Assembly (NCBI RefSeq): GCF_002980595.1
Contig: NZ_PVLQ01000022.1
Span: forward strand, 1-51,875
DNA length: 51,875 nt
Reading direction: 5' to 3'
From: Malikia granosa
Lineage (GTDB): Bacteria > Pseudomonadota > Gammaproteobacteria > Burkholderiales > Burkholderiaceae_C
Shown here piece by piece: positions 8,786 through 19,394 of this stretch. The notes beneath the pieces are model-generated. The model ran no database searches and was not told where the DNA came from. It saw nothing but the letters and a program-made list of their open reading frames with translations. Both the position numbers and the translations under genes were made by a program. Each line of letters opens with the position of its first letter. The first letter of the stretch is position 1.

Positions 8786-11700
8786 TCAGGCGGCGACAGG
8801 ACCGGATGCCCCGGCACGGTCCGCGAGGGCGGCGGCGATCGCCGCCAGCACCGCTTCGAGCGCCTCGCTGAAGGCAGCCAGCTGGCTGGCGTCCCGATGC
8901 CCGAGCGCCGCCTCGAAGCTTTTCGCCACCTGGTGCAAGGTGGCAGCGCCCAGGGTCGGTGCCAGCCCCTTGACGGTGTGCACCAGGCGGACGGCATCGG
9001 CGAACTGCTGCTGCTCCAGCGCCTGGGTCAGCTGCGCGACCGCCGGCGTGAACTGCTGCGCGAAGCTGGCCAGCACCGCCTGCAGCAAGTCCTCGTCATC
9101 GCCGAGTTCCTGCAAGGCCAGCTCGAGGTCGAGCACGACCGGCTGGGCCTGCGGGGCTGGCTGTACCGGCTCGGGCGGGACAGCGACCGGCGGCGCGGAC
9201 GGTTGGGCGGCGGGCACGATCCACTTGACCAGCGTGTCGGCCAGCTGCAACGGATCGATAGGCTTGCCGATATGGTCATCCATGCCGGCGGCCTCGGCGG
9301 CCTGGCGGTCGGACAGCCGCACCGCCGCCGTCAGCGCGATGATCGGCACCTGCCGGACCGAGTCGAGCGCACGGATGGCGCGTGCGGTCGCAAAGCCGTC
9401 GAGTCCGGGCATCTGCAGATCGAGCAGGATGGCGTCGTACTGCTGCTGCCGGAACTTTTCGAGCGCGGACCGTCCGCAGTTGACGGTCTCGGCCAGCAGG
9501 CCCATCTTGCGCAGATAGGCGCTGGCCACCAGCAGGTTGACATCGTTGTCGTCGACCACCAGCACCCTGGCCCCCCGGATCGGCGCCGCCCGCTCGGCCA
9601 GCGGGGACAGGCTGCTGCGGGCATCGCTGGCTGCGAAGGACGATCGCGGGCCATCGGCCGGCACCACCGCCTCCTCGGTCTTGCGCGGCCAGCCGAGCTT
9701 GATCGTGAACCAGAACTGGCTGCCCTCGCCCGGCTGGCTGCTGGCACCGATCTCGCCCTCCATCAGCTCGACCAAGGCCTTGCTGATGCTCAGGCCCAGT
9801 CCGGTACCGCCATACTGGCGCGTGGTCGAGGCATCGGCCTGCTGGAAGGCCGAGAACAGCCTTTGCATGTGGGCCGGCAGGATGCCGACCCCGGTGTCGA
9901 TCACCGAGACCTTGAGCTTGACCGCGTCCTGCCCGCGTTCCAGGCATTCGGCCTTGACGTGGATCGAGCCGCGCTCGGTGAACTTCAAGGCGTTGCCGAT
10001 CAGGTTGTTGAGCACCTGCAGCAGGCGCAGCGGGTCGCCCAGCAACAGCTCAGGCACCTCGGGGTCGCATTCGACCGTCAGCTCCAGCTGCTTCTGCTGA
10101 GCCTGGATCGCGAACAGGGCCTCGCTCTTGCGCAGCACCTCGGCCACGCACATCGGGATCGACTCGACCTGCAGCAGGCGCGACTCGATCTTGGAATGGT
10201 CCAGGATGTCGTTGAGCACCCCGAGCAGGGCCGTGCTGGCGGTCTGGATCTTTTCCAGGTAGTCGCGCTGCTCGGGCTGGAGATCGGTATCGAGCAGCAG
10301 GTTGGACAGGCCGATCACCACCCCCATCGGGGTACGGATCTCGTGGCTCATGTTGGCCAGGAACTCGTTCTTGGCCTCGTTGGCCGCCGCCAGCTCCAGG
10401 GTCCGCTGCTCCAGGCTGCGGCGCGAGTTCTCGAGCTCGGCCTCGGCCGCCTTGCGCCCGGAAATGTCACGCAGCAAGGCCAGCACGAAGGTCTGGCCGG
10501 CCCATTGCGCCCGGCTCAGCGACACCTCGGCGAAATAGCGGCTGCCGTCGCGGCGCTGGTGCTGGGTCTCGTAGGAACTGCCCGCCGCATCGACCTGCGC
10601 GAGCAGCTGGCGGATCTCGGCGCTGCGGGCCGGCATCTCCCATTCATGGAGGTAATGCCCGATCAGCTCCAGCCGGTCATAGCCGAGCAGGGAGGCGGCC
10701 TTGGCATTGCATTCGACCACGCAGCCATGGGCATCGCAGATCAGGATGCCGTCGCTTGCATGGCTGAACAGCGCATGCCGGCGCGCGGCTTCGTAGGCAA
10801 TCACTTCCTGGCTGCGGCGCTGGCGCGCGTCCTGCTCGGCGATGGTGTCGAGCAACTCGTTGAAGGCCAGCCCGAGCTGCGCCAGCTCGTCCCGGGTCTG
10901 CGGCAAGGCGACGCGGGCCTGGCGATCCCCCTGGTGGACCGCCTTCATCGTGTCGCCCATGCGCTCGAGCCGCAGGGTCAGGTTGCGGCCGAAGCGCAGG
11001 AACAGCAGCGAAATCGTCAACATCATCAGCGCCAGCAGCAGCGCGCTCGATCCCAGCACCCAGCGCAGGACGCGCTGGTAGGGCGCGCGCGGAAAGCTGG
11101 CACTGATCATGCCGACCCGCTGCCCGTTGCCGTCCTGCAGCGCCTCGTAGCCGGCCATGTAGCTCCAGCCCTGGTAGTCCAGCTCGCCGACCCAGACCTG
11201 CCCCTGCTCCATGACGGCCTGGAGGACCTGAGGCGGAGCGGGCTTGCCGAACAGGCGCGGGCCTTCGTTGCGCTGGATGCTGACCGCAATGCTGATGTCG
11301 TCGAGATAGATCGCCGTCATGCCCTCGGCGTTGTCGAGCAGGGTGCCGATCGGAAAGATGATTTCCTGCATGTGATCGATCAGGGAATGATTCCGGTTCA
11401 GCAGGGTGCCACCCACCAGGATCACATCCGACATGCTCATCGACAGCGGAAAATGCGCCGCCGCATTGATCAGCAGGCCATGCTGGGACACCACGGCATC
11501 GGCCTCGGTCTCGCTGGCGGGCAATTGCAGCTGCGCCGGGAAACTGGGCGAAAAAGCGTACAGCTGCTCGGCCGTGAAGCGCTCGTAGGCGGCGCTGCTG
11601 ACGCCGATCTGGGCCTGCCTGATCACATAGGAGTCGGGCAGGCGCTGGCCTGCCGGGGCACCGGTGCTGCTGCCCAGGATCTCGCGCTCCGACGTGACCA

Positions 11701-12127
11701 CCAGCAGGTAGTCGAGCCCGCTGTTCTCGGCGGCGGTCTGCAAGGCCTTGTTGAGCGCCTCCCCGTCCGGCGCCTGGCCGGTCGCCTGCCTGACCTCCTG
11801 CTGCAGCCGTCCCGAGCGCACCAACTGCTCGATGCGCTTGCTGTTCTGGGTCTTGACCAGCTCGAGGTAGTTGCGCGCCCCCGCCAGGTTGCCGTGCAGA
11901 TTGGCCTTCAGCAAGGTCTGCTTGTCCGCCACCACGATCAGGACTGCGATCACGATCGGGAATGCCACCACCATGGGCATCAGTCCCAGCATCAGCATGC
12001 GCACGCGCAGCGACTGGCGCCAGTCCGAACATCCGGACTGGCCGCGGCGCCATTCCGTCAGGACCTTGTTGCACAAGGCCGTCCAGCGCCGCAGTGCCGG
12101 CTTGCCCGGTGATCCACTCGAGGTCAT
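8786..12127 (-). CDS. Membrane hybrid sensor histidine kinase (sensor-HAMP-PAS-HisKA-HATPase-REC-HPt)
   Basis: 1113 residues. A short cytoplasmic tail leads to a membrane segment at about 45-68, a roughly 290-residue periplasmic sensor region, a second membrane segment at about 360-382, HAMP and a PAS domain (about 455-575). HisKA has NMSHEIRTP with the phospho-His at 595. The ATPase has NALKFTE, DTGVGI and GGTGLGLSI. The receiver has the phospho-Asp at 903 ([11 protein letters not shown]), and a C-terminal HPt domain has His1050 in VHTVKG. A phosphorelay ending in HPt needs a separate receiver, not found here. The divergent binding lipoprotein starts 18 bp away and is the obvious candidate partner. 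Met44 is an alternative start that would leave more room for a promoter. Confidence 0.95.
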   Translation of the reverse strand: MTSSGSPGKPALRRWTALCNKVLTEWRRGQSGCSDWRQSLRVRMLMLGLMPMVVAFPIVIAVLIVVADKQTLLKANLHGNLAGARNYLELVKTQNSKRIEQLVRSGRLQQEVRQATGQAPDGEALNKALQTAAENSGLDYLLVVTSEREILGSSTGAPAGQRLPDSYVIRQAQIGVSSAAYERFTAEQLYAFSPSFPAQLQLPASETEADAVVSQHGLLINAAAHFPLSMSMSDVILVGGTLLNRNHSLIDHMQEIIFPIGTLLDNAEGMTAIYLDDISIAVSIQRNEGPRLFGKPAPPQVLQAVMEQGQVWVGELDYQGWSYMAGYEALQDGNGQRVGMISASFPRAPYQRVLRWVLGSSALLLALMMLTISLLFLRFGRNLTLRLERMGDTMKAVHQGDRQARVALPQTRDELAQLGLAFNELLDTIAEQDARQRRSQEVIAYEAARRHALFSHASDGILICDAHGCVVECNAKAASLLGYDRLELIGHYLHEWEMPARSAEIRQLLAQVDAAGSSYETQHQRRDGSRYFAEVSLSRAQWAGQTFVLALLRDISGRKAAEAELENSRRSLEQRTLELAAANEAKNEFLANMSHEIRTPMGVVIGLSNLLLDTDLQPEQRDYLEKIQTASTALLGVLNDILDHSKIESRLLQVESIPMCVAEVLRKSEALFAIQAQQKQLELTVECDPEVPELLLGDPLRLLQVLNNLIGNALKFTERGSIHVKAECLERGQDAVKLKVSVIDTGVGILPAHMQRLFSAFQQADASTTRQYGGTGLGLSISKALVELMEGEIGASSQPGEGSQFWFTIKLGWPRKTEEAVVPADGPRSSFAASDARSSLSPLAERAAPIRGARVLVVDDNDVNLLVASAYLRKMGLLAETVNCGRSALEKFRQQQYDAILLDLQMPGLDGFATARAIRALDSVRQVPIIALTAAVRLSDRQAAEAAGMDDHIGKPIDPLQLADTLVKWIVPAAQPSAPPVAVPPEPVQPAPQAQPVVLDLELALQELGDDEDLLQAVLASFAQQFTPAVAQLTQALEQQQFADAVRLVHTVKGLAPTLGAATLHQVAKSFEAALGHRDASQLAAFSEALEAVLAAIAAALADRAGASGPVAA

Positions 12128-12145
12128 CTTAGATAAAATTAACTA
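12128..12145. promoter_or_regulatory. 18-bp AT-rich divergent spacer
   Basis: Only 18 bases, 15 of them A or T, separate two opposing ATG codons. TAAAAT at 12134-12139 could be the -10 of the plus-strand gene and would start its transcript at the A of the ATG. The minus strand has only poor -10 matches. Any -35 element must lie inside the opposite coding sequence, so the two promoters would overlap. A short inverted repeat (AATAAAA-N6-TTTTATT, 12149-12168) lies directly after the plus-strand start codon. Confidence 0.4.
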
Positions 12146-13252
12146 ATGAATAAAACAATGATTTTATTATTAACAGTCGCAGGCGTGCTACTGTCTGGTT
12201 GCACAAACAAGGAACCGATCAAGATCGGATTCATCGGTGGCTTGACGGATCGCAACTCCGACAACGGCCAGGCCGGGCTCAATGGCGTCACCCTGGCGGT
12301 GGAACAATTCAATCGCCAGGGCGGCCTGAACGGGCAGATGGTCGAACTGCTGGCCAAGGATGATGCGCAAAGCCCCGAGAAGGCGCAGCAATCCAGCCAT
12401 GAGCTCGTGGCGGCCAAGGCCGAGGCGGTGATCGGCCCCTTCACCAGCGGCATGGCCAAGGTCATCGTCCCGGTCACCGGACAGGCCGGCGTCTTCCAGA
12501 TCAGCCCGACCATCACCTCGATGGACTTCTACGGCAAGGACGACAACCTGTTCCGCATCAACCGGACCACGCGCGACTATGCCGAGGACTACGCCAAGAC
12601 CCTGCTGAGCCAGGGCCTGCAGCGCACGGCCGTGGCCTACGACACGCGCAACCTCAACTTCACCACGTCCTGGCTCAAGGAGTTCCGCACGGCGGAACAG
12701 GCCGCCGGCCATACCCTGGCGGCCGAGATCCCCTATGCCTCGTCGGATGAGACCGACTTTGCCGAAGTGGTGCGCCTGATGCTGGCCAGCAAGCCAGACA
12801 GCCTGGTCTTCATCTCGGGCGCGCTCGACGTGGCCCGGCTGGCCCAGCAGGCGCGCAAGCAGGCACCCAAGCTGCCGATCGCGGCAGCCGAATGGGCCGC
12901 CACCGAGCAGCTGATCGAACTCGGGGGCGAGGTGGTCGAGGGCCTGCTGATCATGCAGAACTACGACCGCGACGACCAGTCGCAGCGCTACCGCGACTTT
13001 GCCGAAGCCTTCTACAAGCGCTTCCAGCGCCAGCCGGGCTACAGCACGGTGGCCGCCTATGACGCGGCAACCGTGGTGCTGAGCTCGCTCAAGAACCGCC
13101 AGCGCGGTGAAACGCTCAAGCAGGCAGCGCTGCGCAGCGGTCCCTTCCAGGGGCTGCAGCAGACCATTGTGTTCGATGCCAACGGCGACACACGGCGCAA
13201 GGCCTTCATGACGACGATCCAGAACGGACGCTACGTCAGGCTGAAGGATTGA
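12146..13252 (+). CDS. Periplasmic binding lipoprotein, branched-chain amino acid (Peripla_BP_6) type
   Basis: 368 residues with a lipobox LLSGC (Cys19). The mature protein begins KIGFIGGLTDRNSDNGQAG and continues with GVTLAVEQFNRQGG and GPFTSGM, typical of the LivK-like type I binding fold. Such proteins normally feed ABC importers of amino acids, amides or urea. No permease or ATPase gene is near, and the gene is divergent from a large membrane kinase. I infer that it may present a ligand to the kinase sensor domain instead of a transporter. No Shine-Dalgarno sequence is present. Downstream, yqjK converges with a 48-bp gap lacking a clear terminator. Confidence 0.9.
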   Translation: MNKTMILLLTVAGVLLSGCTNKEPIKIGFIGGLTDRNSDNGQAGLNGVTLAVEQFNRQGGLNGQMVELLAKDDAQSPEKAQQSSHELVAAKAEAVIGPFTSGMAKVIVPVTGQAGVFQISPTITSMDFYGKDDNLFRINRTTRDYAEDYAKTLLSQGLQRTAVAYDTRNLNFTTSWLKEFRTAEQAAGHTLAAEIPYASSDETDFAEVVRLMLASKPDSLVFISGALDVARLAQQARKQAPKLPIAAAEWAATEQLIELGGEVVEGLLIMQNYDRDDQSQRYRDFAEAFYKRFQRQPGYSTVAAYDAATVVLSSLKNRQRGETLKQAALRSGPFQGLQQTIVFDANGDTRRKAFMTTIQNGRYVRLKD

Positions 13253-13300
13253 GAGGCAGTTGGGTGGGGGCGAACTGGCCAGCTCGCGCCCTGCCCGGCT

Positions 13301-13621
13301 TCAGCGCCGGAACAGGCCGCCCAGTTCGCTGGCGCGCTCCGTCCAGGCGGCACGCAGGCGCTGCAGCAGCTGCCAGGCCGACCAGCCGCGCCGGCCCCAG
13401 CGCAGCAAGCGGCGCGGACGACGCCAGGCCAGCAGCAGCAGGGCCGCGGCCGGGACCAGCGGATGGTCGCGCAGCCAGAGACCGGCGCTCCAGGCACGGT
13501 CGGCACCGCGCAGCACGGGCGCCAGGCCTTCGGCATGGCGCTGCAGGCGGTCGCGCAGCTCGGATGACTGCTGCAGCAGTTCCTGCCGACGGATCCAGAG
13601 CAGCTGCTGGCGCGGCGTCAT
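13301..13621 (-). CDS. YqjK-like protein
   Basis: 106 residues, very rich in Arg and Leu, with one hydrophobic stretch (HPLVPAAALLLLAW, about residues 53-66). The N-terminus MTPRQQLLWIRRQELLQQSS resembles the small YqjK family. It begins 4 bp after the yqjE-like stop codon and is third in an order matching E. coli yqjD-yqjE-yqjK. That position carries most of the weight of the call, because the sequence is short and of low complexity. Function is unknown; a peripheral inner-membrane protein is likely. Confidence 0.62.
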   Translation of the reverse strand: MTPRQQLLWIRRQELLQQSSELRDRLQRHAEGLAPVLRGADRAWSAGLWLRDHPLVPAAALLLLAWRRPRRLLRWGRRGWSAWQLLQRLRAAWTERASELGGLFRR

Positions 13622-13625
13622 GGCT

Positions 13626-14024
13626 TCAGCGCGAAAGACGCTGCTCGTCGCGCCCGAGTTCCTGCAGGCTGGCGTCGAACCAGCGCTGGGTCGCCTGCCA
13701 GCGCTGACGCAGCAGCCACAGGGCGAGCAGCCCCAGGGTCAGGAACAGGGTGGTGAAGATGGCCAGTGCGAGCAGACGATGGCTGTCCCAGAGCAGCACG
13801 GTCAGCAGCACGGCCAGGAAGCCCAGCCCCAGGCCGAGGAAGAGCAGCGCCGCAAGTCCGGCGAGCAGCAGCTCGACGCTGGCCAACGCATGCTCGCGCG
13901 CCTCGACCCCGAACAGCTCGAGGCGCACGCGCAGCAGGGCGACCCCGTCCTGCAGCCAGCCGCGCAGCGCCTGGGTCACGCGCTCGGGGGCCGGATCGGC
14001 GTGCGGGCGGTCCTGCTCAGCCAT
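13626..14024 (-). CDS. YqjE-like phage-holin family membrane protein
   Basis: 132 residues from the ATG at 14024 (GTG at 14033 is an alternative adding three residues). An amphipathic N-terminal region is followed by two adjacent transmembrane helices (LLLAGLAALLFLGLGLGFLA and a second at about residues 85-105) and a charged tail. This is the architecture of the YqjE / holin-X superfamily. It sits between the DUF883 gene and the yqjK-like gene with very short gaps, so the three are surely one transcript. The family is usually tied to envelope or ribosome-associated stress functions. No lysis genes are nearby, so a phage role is unlikely. Confidence 0.75.
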   Translation of the reverse strand: MAEQDRPHADPAPERVTQALRGWLQDGVALLRVRLELFGVEAREHALASVELLLAGLAALLFLGLGLGFLAVLLTVLLWDSHRLLALAIFTTLFLTLGLLALWLLRQRWQATQRWFDASLQELGRDEQRLSR

Positions 14025-14046
14025 CACGCGCACGCCGGGACGGACA

Positions 14047-14364
14047 TCAACGGCGGCCGATCAGCATGCCGACCAGCAGGCCGGCGCCAGCGGCGATGCC
14101 GATCGCCTTCCAGGGGTTCTCGTGCACATAGTGGTCGGTGGCCTTGGCCATCTGGCGGGTCGACTCGCGCACCGCTGCCTCGGCGTCGGCCAGCTTGAGG
14201 CGGGCCAGGCGCAGGTTGGTGTGCATGCGCTCGCGCAGCTCGGCGATCTTCTCGCCGGTCTGGGAGGCCGTGGCAGCCAGCAGCTCTTCGGCGTCGGAGA
14301 CGACCACCTTGAGGTCAGCGACCAGTTTTTCCTTCGGGGCGATGGAGGTATCGAGTGCGTTCAT
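14047..14364 (-). CDS. DUF883 protein, ElaB/YqjD family
   Basis: 105 residues. A long predicted helix (about residues 12-75, with SDAEELLAATASQTGEKI and many Arg/Glu) leads to HENPWKAIGIAAGAGLLVGM and an arginine tail. That is the C-tail-anchored layout of E. coli ElaB, YgaM and YqjD, inner-membrane proteins that can associate with ribosomes in stationary phase. GGAG lies 8-11 nt before the ATG. On the minus strand an extended -10-like TGATATAGT lies just after the aspS stop codon. This supports independent transcription of the yqjDEK-like trio, probably growth-phase or stress controlled, although that control is inference. Confidence 0.9.
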   Translation of the reverse strand: MNALDTSIAPKEKLVADLKVVVSDAEELLAATASQTGEKIAELRERMHTNLRLARLKLADAEAAVRESTRQMAKATDHYVHENPWKAIGIAAGAGLLVGMLIGRR

Positions 14365-14404
14365 GGTGTTTCTCCGTCAAAATGACTACAGGTGACTCAC
14401 TATA

Positions 14405-16198
14405 TCAGGCCGCTTGCACATTGCGCAAACGGATGTGCAGCTCGCGCAGCTGCTTCTCGTCGACCGGGCTCGGGGCCTGGGTCAGCAGGCACTGGGCACG
14501 CTGGGTCTTGGGGAAGGCGATCACGTCGCGGATCGACTCGGCCTTGGTCATCAGCGTGATCAGGCGGTCCAGGCCGAAGGCCAGGCCACCATGCGGCGGC
14601 GCGCCGTACTGCAGCGCGTCGAGCAGGAAGCCGAACTTGAGCTGGGCATCCTCGGGCGAGATGTTGAGCGCGGAGAAGACCTTGCTCTGCACGTCGGCGC
14701 GGTGGATGCGGATCGAGCCGCCGCCGAGCTCCCAGCCGTTGAGCACCATGTCGTAGGCCTTGGCGATGCACTTGCCCGGATCGGTGTCCATGTAGTCCTC
14801 GTGGCCATCCTTCGGTGCGGTGAAGGGATGGTGGACCGCGTTCCAGCGCTGGGACTCGTCGTCGTACTCGAACATCGGGAAGTCGACCACCCACAGCGGC
14901 GCCCAGCGGTCCTCGAAGAAGCCCTGCTTCTTGGCCAGCTCGCCGTGGCCGATCTTCAGGCGCAGCGCGCCGATGGCGTCGTTGACGACCTTGGCCTTGT
15001 CGGCACCGAAGAACAGGATGTCGCCGTTCTGTGCGCCCGAGCGCTCGAGGATGGCCTTGATCGCGGCATCGTGCAGGTTCTTGACGATCGGGCTCTGCAG
15101 GCCGTCACGGCCGGCGGCGACATCGTTGACCTTGATCCAGGCCAGGCCCTTGGCGCCATAGATCTTGACGAAGTCGGTGTAGGCGTCGATCTCGCTGCGG
15201 CTGATCTCGGCGCCGCCCGGCACGCGCAGCGCGACCACGCGGCCCTTCTTGTCCTGGGCCGGCGCGCTGAAGACCTTGAAGTCGACATCGGCCATGACGT
15301 CGGTCAGCTCGGTGAACTCGAGCTTGACGCGCAGGTCCGGCTTGTCCGAGCCGTAGCGGTGCATCGCTTCGGCATAGGGCATGCAGGGGAACTCGCCCAG
15401 GTCGACGCCCATGGTGTGCTGGAACACGCTCTTGATCATGCCCTGGAACATCGAGCGGATGTCTTCCTCGGTCAGGAAGCTGGTCTCGATATCGATCTGG
15501 GTGAATTCCGGCTGGCGGTCGGCGCGCAGGTCCTCGTCGCGGAAGCACTTGGTGATCTGGTAGTAGCGGTCGTAGCCCGCGACCATCAGCAGCTGCTTGA
15601 ACAACTGGGGCGATTGCGGCAGCGCGAAGAAGTTGCCGTCGTGGACGCGGCTGGGCACCAGGTAGTCGCGCGCGCCTTCGGGCGTGGACTTGGTCAGCAT
15701 CGGCGTCTCGATGTCGATGAAGCCATTGGCGTCCAGGAACTTGCGCACCTCCATCGCCACCTTGTAGCGCAGCATCAGGTTCTTCTGCATGTAGGGGCGA
15801 CGCAGGTCGAGCACGCGGTGCGTCAGGCGGGTGGTCTCGGACAGGTTCTCGTCGTCGATCTGGAACGGCGGCGTGACCGAGGCGTTGAGCACCACGATCT
15901 CGTGGCACAGCACCTCGATCTGGCCGCTCTTGAGGCTGTCGTTGCCCGTGCCCTCGGGGCGCGCGCGCACCAGGCCCTTGACCTGGATGCAGAACTCGTT
16001 GCGCAGGCCTTCGGCGATCGCGAACATCTCGGGGCGGTCCGGGTCGCAGACGACCTGGACATAGCCCTCGCGGTCGCGCAGGTCGACGAAGATCACGCCG
16101 CCATGGTCGCGGCGGCGGTTGACCCAGCCGCACAGGGTCACGGTTTGACCCAGCAGGGCCTCGGTCACCAGACCGCAGTATTCGGAACGCATTGCCAT
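14405..16198 (-). CDS. aspS: Aspartyl-tRNA synthetase
   Basis: 597 residues, the normal bacterial AspRS length. The N-terminal OB-fold anticodon-binding domain has [20 protein letters not shown]. Class II motifs follow: RFLD-type motif 1 at [36 protein letters not shown] as motif 2 and AFGLDRL as motif 3 near the C-terminus. A GAD insertion domain lies between motifs 2 and 3. Like other proteobacterial enzymes that coexist with AsnRS or GatCAB, it may or may not be discriminating; this cannot be read here. The start is the ATG at 16198; the frame runs 28 codons further upstream without family similarity. Last gene of the fmdB-DUF502-aspS run. Confidence 0.98.
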   Translation of the reverse strand: MAMRSEYCGLVTEALLGQTVTLCGWVNRRRDHGGVIFVDLRDREGYVQVVCDPDRPEMFAIAEGLRNEFCIQVKGLVRARPEGTGNDSLKSGQIEVLCHEIVVLNASVTPPFQIDDENLSETTRLTHRVLDLRRPYMQKNLMLRYKVAMEVRKFLDANGFIDIETPMLTKSTPEGARDYLVPSRVHDGNFFALPQSPQLFKQLLMVAGYDRYYQITKCFRDEDLRADRQPEFTQIDIETSFLTEEDIRSMFQGMIKSVFQHTMGVDLGEFPCMPYAEAMHRYGSDKPDLRVKLEFTELTDVMADVDFKVFSAPAQDKKGRVVALRVPGGAEISRSEIDAYTDFVKIYGAKGLAWIKVNDVAAGRDGLQSPIVKNLHDAAIKAILERSGAQNGDILFFGADKAKVVNDAIGALRLKIGHGELAKKQGFFEDRWAPLWVVDFPMFEYDDESQRWNAVHHPFTAPKDGHEDYMDTDPGKCIAKAYDMVLNGWELGGGSIRIHRADVQSKVFSALNISPEDAQLKFGFLLDALQYGAPPHGGLAFGLDRLITLMTKAESIRDVIAFPKTQRAQCLLTQAPSPVDEKQLRELHIRLRNVQAA

Positions 16199-16232
16199 AT
16201 TCAGCTTTCTAGAAATGTCGGGAGATGGGGCT

Positions 16233-16877
16233 TCAGGCCTGGCTGGCCGGCGCATCGGCCGGCTGCAGCGACTTGGGGCCACCGGGCACGATCACGCCCA
16301 TCGAAATCACGTAGGTCAGCGCCTCGTCGACGCTCATGGTGAGCTCGACGCAATCGCGCTTGTGCACCATCACGAAGTAGCCGCCGGTCGGGTTGGGCGC
16401 GGTCGGCACGAAGACGCTGACATAGTCCTGGCCGTTGAGGTGGCGCGCGACGTCACCGCCGGGCGCGCCGGTCAGGAAGGCGACGGTCCACATGCCCTCG
16501 CGCGGCCACTGCACCAGCAGCGCCTTGCGAAAGGCATTGCCCTTCTCGGAGAACAGGGTGTCGGAGACCTGCTTGACGCCCGAATAGATCGAGCGCACGA
16601 CCGGAATCCGGTGCAGCAGCGCATGCCACCAGTTGACCAGCTTGTTGCCGATGAAGTTGGACGCCAGCGCGCCGATCGTGAGCACGATCAGCAGCGCAAA
16701 CAGCACGCCCAGGCCCGGGACATGCACCCCGAACAGCTGCTGCGGCTGCCAGTGCTCGGGCAGGATCCTGAGCGTCTGGTCCAGCGTCGAGACCACCCAG
16801 TCGAGCACCCAGAGGGTGATGACCAGCGGCACCAGGGTCAACAGGCCGGACAACAGCCATTTGCGCAATGCGGACAT
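16233..16877 (-). CDS. DUF502 family inner-membrane protein
   Basis: 214 residues. Two N-terminal transmembrane helices (residues about 8-28 and 58-78) are followed by a soluble domain with the conserved FLTGAP and [12 protein letters not shown] motifs of DUF502. Function is unknown. In Burkholderiales it almost always sits between fmdB and aspS, as it does here, with gaps of 15 bp to fmdB and 34 bp to aspS. The C-terminal PADAPASQA tail is low complexity. Confidence 0.92.
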   Translation of the reverse strand: MSALRKWLLSGLLTLVPLVITLWVLDWVVSTLDQTLRILPEHWQPQQLFGVHVPGLGVLFALLIVLTIGALASNFIGNKLVNWWHALLHRIPVVRSIYSGVKQVSDTLFSEKGNAFRKALLVQWPREGMWTVAFLTGAPGGDVARHLNGQDYVSVFVPTAPNPTGGYFVMVHKRDCVELTMSVDEALTYVISMGVIVPGGPKSLQPADAPASQA

Positions 16878-16892
16878 GTCTGGGCCTTCGCT

Positions 16893-17195
16893 TCAGTGGC
16901 AGGCACAGGAGCCGCCACAGCCAGCGGCGGGTGCCGGGCTGTCGCTGGCTGGCGTGGCCGCCGATTCAGCCGGCACGCTGGCCGGCGCGCTGGTGCCGCC
17001 GGCACCGCTGGTGCTGCCGCGGAAATCGGTCGCATACCAGCCCGAACCCTTGAGCTGGAATCCGGCTGCGGTCAGCTGCTTGCTGAAGGTCGCCGCACCG
17101 CAGGCGGGGCAATCGGTCAGGGGTGCGGCGGAGATCTTTTGCAGGACGTCCTTGGCATGGCCGCAGGACTCGCACTTGTAGGCGTAGATGGGCAT
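16893..17195 (-). CDS. FmdB-family zinc ribbon protein
   Basis: 100 residues. It begins MPIYAYKCESCGH and has a second pair CPACG at about residues 34-38, a CxxC-CxxC zinc ribbon typical of the FmdB/CxxC_CxxC_SSSS family. The second half is a Ser/Ala/Gly-rich tail ending GCGGSCACH, which could bind metal. Function is poorly defined; members are named from the formamidase regulator FmdB. First gene of the run leading to aspS, with a -10 TATAAT about 39 bp upstream. Confidence 0.92.
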   Translation of the reverse strand: MPIYAYKCESCGHAKDVLQKISAAPLTDCPACGAATFSKQLTAAGFQLKGSGWYATDFRGSTSGAGGTSAPASVPAESAATPASDSPAPAAGCGGSCACH

Positions 17196-17233
17196 GGCGT
17201 TACCGTTCGGGTCGGAGGGATGAAAAACCCTTG

Positions 17234-17239
17234 ATTATA
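17234..17239 (-). promoter_or_regulatory. -10 element for fmdB-DUF502-aspS
   Basis: A perfect TATAAT on the minus strand in a short AT-rich patch between ubiB and fmdB, about 39 bases before the fmdB ATG. No good -35 is seen at 17 bp, so the promoter may be weak or activated. Confidence 0.5.
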
Positions 17240-17260
17240 AATTGGGGGTGGCAGTCGCGT

Positions 17261-18814
17261 TTACCAGAGGCGCACGCGCACCAGCAACTGCATCGCGAGC
17301 AGACCGAGCACGAAGCCCAGGCCGCCGTAGATCAGCCCCTGCAGCAGGCGGTTGGTGCGGCGCTGCTCGGCCAGCAGGGCCCTGAGTTCGCGCGCCTCGT
17401 CGCCCTTGCGCTGGCGCAGGAAGTCGTGCAGCAGGCGCGGCAGCTCGGGGATCAGCTTGGCGTACTGCGGCGCTTCGGCCTTGAGCTGCTGCCAGAACAT
17501 CTTGGGGCCGAGCTGGTCGATCATCCACTTCTCGAGGAAGGGCTTGGCGGTGCTCCAGAGGTCGAGCTCGGGGTCGAGCTCGCGGCCCAGGCCCTCGATG
17601 TTGAGCAGGGTCTTCTGCAGCAGCACCAGCTGGGGCTGGATCTCGACGTTGAAGCGGCGCGAGATCTGGAACAGCCGCATCAGCACCATGCCAAGCGAGA
17701 TCTCCTTGAGCGGACGGTCGAAATAGGGTTCGCAGACCGAGCGGATGCCGGCCTCGAGCTCGTCGACCCGGGTATCAGACGGCACCCAGCCGGACTCGAC
17801 ATGCAGCTCGGCGACGCGCTTGTAGTCGCGCCGGAAGAAGGCGGTGAAGTTCTGCGCCAGGTATTCCTTGTCGACCTGGGTCAGCGTGCCGACGATGCCG
17901 AAGTCGAGCGAGATGTAGCGCCCGAAGCTCGCCGGGTCCAGGCTGACCTGGATATTGCCCGGGTGCATGTCGGCATGGAAGAAGCCGTCGCGGAACACCT
18001 GGGTGAAGAAGATCGTGACGCCGTCGCGCGCGAGCTTGGGGATGTCGACGCCGGCCTCGCGCAGGCGAGCGACCTGGCTGATCGGCACGCCCTTCATGCG
18101 CTCCATCACCAGCACCTCGGTGCGGCAGTAATCCCAGTACATCTCGGGGATCAGCACCAGCTCGAGGTCGGCCATGTTGCGCCGCAGCTGGGCGGCATTC
18201 GACGCCTCGCGCACCAGGTCGAGCTCGTCGTGCAGGTACTTGTCGAATTCGGCCACCACCTCGCGCGGCTTCAGGCGCTTGCCATCGACCGACAGCTTCT
18301 CGACCCAGCCGGCCATCAGGCGCATCAGGCCCAGGTCCTTGTCGATCACCGGCAGCATGCCGGGACGCAGCACCTTGACCGCGACCTCGCGGCCATCGTG
18401 CAGCACGGCGAAGTGCACCTGGGCGATCGAGGCGCTGGCGACCGGCTGCTGATCGAAGCTGGCGAACACCTGGTCGAGCTGCTGGCCGAAGGCGCGCTCG
18501 ATGGTCGCGACCGCGACCTGGCTCGGGAACGGCGGCACCCGGTCCTGCAGCCGCGCGAGCTCCTCGGCGATGTCGGGCGGCATCAGGTCGCGCCGGGTCG
18601 ACAGCACCTGGCCGAACTTGACGAAGATGGGCCCGAGCGACTCGAGCGCCTCGCGCAGGCGCTGGCCGCGCGGCGCCTTCAGGTTGCGCCCGACCGTGAT
18701 GACGCGGCGCAAGGCACGCAGCAGCGGATTCGGAAAACCGGACAGCAGCAGCTCGTCGAGGCCGTAGCGCAGCACGACCCAGACAATGAAGAAGCCGCGC
18801 AGGTAGCGGCTCAT
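17261..18814 (-). CDS. ubiB: Ubiquinone biosynthesis kinase-like protein UbiB
   Basis: 517 residues of the ADCK/UbiB atypical kinase family. The signature [15 protein letters not shown] lies at about residues 71-85. The Ala-rich loop appears as [11 protein letters not shown], the VAIK-equivalent lysine as VAVKVLRP, and the metal site as LDFGIVG. Two hydrophobic segments at the C-terminus (about 480-514) anchor it to the inner membrane. UbiB is an ATPase needed for aerobic ubiquinone synthesis, probably acting on lipid precursors within the Ubi complex. Its start overlaps the ubiJ stop by 4 bp (ATGA), indicating translational coupling. Confidence 0.97.
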   Translation of the reverse strand: MSRYLRGFFIVWVVLRYGLDELLLSGFPNPLLRALRRVITVGRNLKAPRGQRLREALESLGPIFVKFGQVLSTRRDLMPPDIAEELARLQDRVPPFPSQVAVATIERAFGQQLDQVFASFDQQPVASASIAQVHFAVLHDGREVAVKVLRPGMLPVIDKDLGLMRLMAGWVEKLSVDGKRLKPREVVAEFDKYLHDELDLVREASNAAQLRRNMADLELVLIPEMYWDYCRTEVLVMERMKGVPISQVARLREAGVDIPKLARDGVTIFFTQVFRDGFFHADMHPGNIQVSLDPASFGRYISLDFGIVGTLTQVDKEYLAQNFTAFFRRDYKRVAELHVESGWVPSDTRVDELEAGIRSVCEPYFDRPLKEISLGMVLMRLFQISRRFNVEIQPQLVLLQKTLLNIEGLGRELDPELDLWSTAKPFLEKWMIDQLGPKMFWQQLKAEAPQYAKLIPELPRLLHDFLRQRKGDEARELRALLAEQRRTNRLLQGLIYGGLGFVLGLLAMQLLVRVRLW

Positions 18815-19359
18815 GGCGCGGCCTTGCTGCGGCGTTCGGCGAGCTGCAGCAGGAAGCCACGCAGGCCCTGCACCAGGGTGCGGCCGGCGGCGGCCAGCTG
18901 GTGCGCGACCGGGTCGCCCAGCAGGCGCGCCAGGTCCTCCTCGACATCCCAGCGCAGGTTGTCGACCAGCCAGGCGACCTCGGCCGCCAGCTGCACGTCG
19001 CCCTGGATCTCGACCGGCGGCTTGGCGCCGGCCAGCAGCTGCTGCGCCAGCGCCAGCGGCGAGGCTTCGGCCACGCGCAGCTGCAGGTCGGACGGCGCAC
19101 CGGGCTCGGACAGCGCCAGCAGGCCGGCCGGGGTCGGCTGCAGTACCAGCTCGATGCTGCCCCAGCTCAGCTGCAGCCGCTTGCCCTGCTGGCGCCGCAG
19201 CCGGTCCATGGCCTGGGGCTCCTGCTGCAGCACATGGTTGAGCAGCAGCACGAGGCGGTTGTGCAGTTCGGCGCGCAGCCAGGCCGGCGGTACCGGCAGC
19301 TTGGAGGCGAGCTGCTGCAGCAGCTCAACCGGCGGCAAGGGGAGTGGGGGCTTGTTCAT
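18811..19359 (-). CDS. ubiJ: Ubiquinone accessory factor UbiJ (SCP2 domain)
   Basis: 182 residues. An SCP2-like lipid-binding domain spans about 25-130 (with [14 protein letters not shown]), and the C-terminal helix has [15 protein letters not shown]. UbiJ with UbiK forms an accessory lipid-binding part of the soluble Ubi complex. Identification rests on the fold pattern plus its place between ubiE and ubiB, the same as ubiE-ubiJ-ubiB in E. coli, with one extra gene here. The stop overlaps the ubiB start. Confidence 0.86.
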   Translation of the reverse strand: MNKPPLPLPPVELLQQLASKLPVPPAWLRAELHNRLVLLLNHVLQQEPQAMDRLRRQQGKRLQLSWGSIELVLQPTPAGLLALSEPGAPSDLQLRVAEASPLALAQQLLAGAKPPVEIQGDVQLAAEVAWLVDNLRWDVEEDLARLLGDPVAHQLAAAGRTLVQGLRGFLLQLAERRSKAAP

Positions 19360-19394
19360 AGATCCCCCGATTTTGACGGATAAAGCCCGCCCTT

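Noticed and set aside
7928-12112. A very long open frame opposite the membrane hybrid kinase
   Set aside because: High-G+C coding sequence leaves long antisense frames; the product is low-complexity (Arg, Gln, Gly, His) without domains, while the kinase has clear motifs throughout. The same holds for the long frames opposite the ATPase (646-3465) and the FAD oxidoreductase (21889-25833).
13626-14024. Phage holin, suggesting a prophage remnant
   Set aside because: The gene sits in a yqjD-yqjE-yqjK order and no endolysin or other phage gene is nearby.
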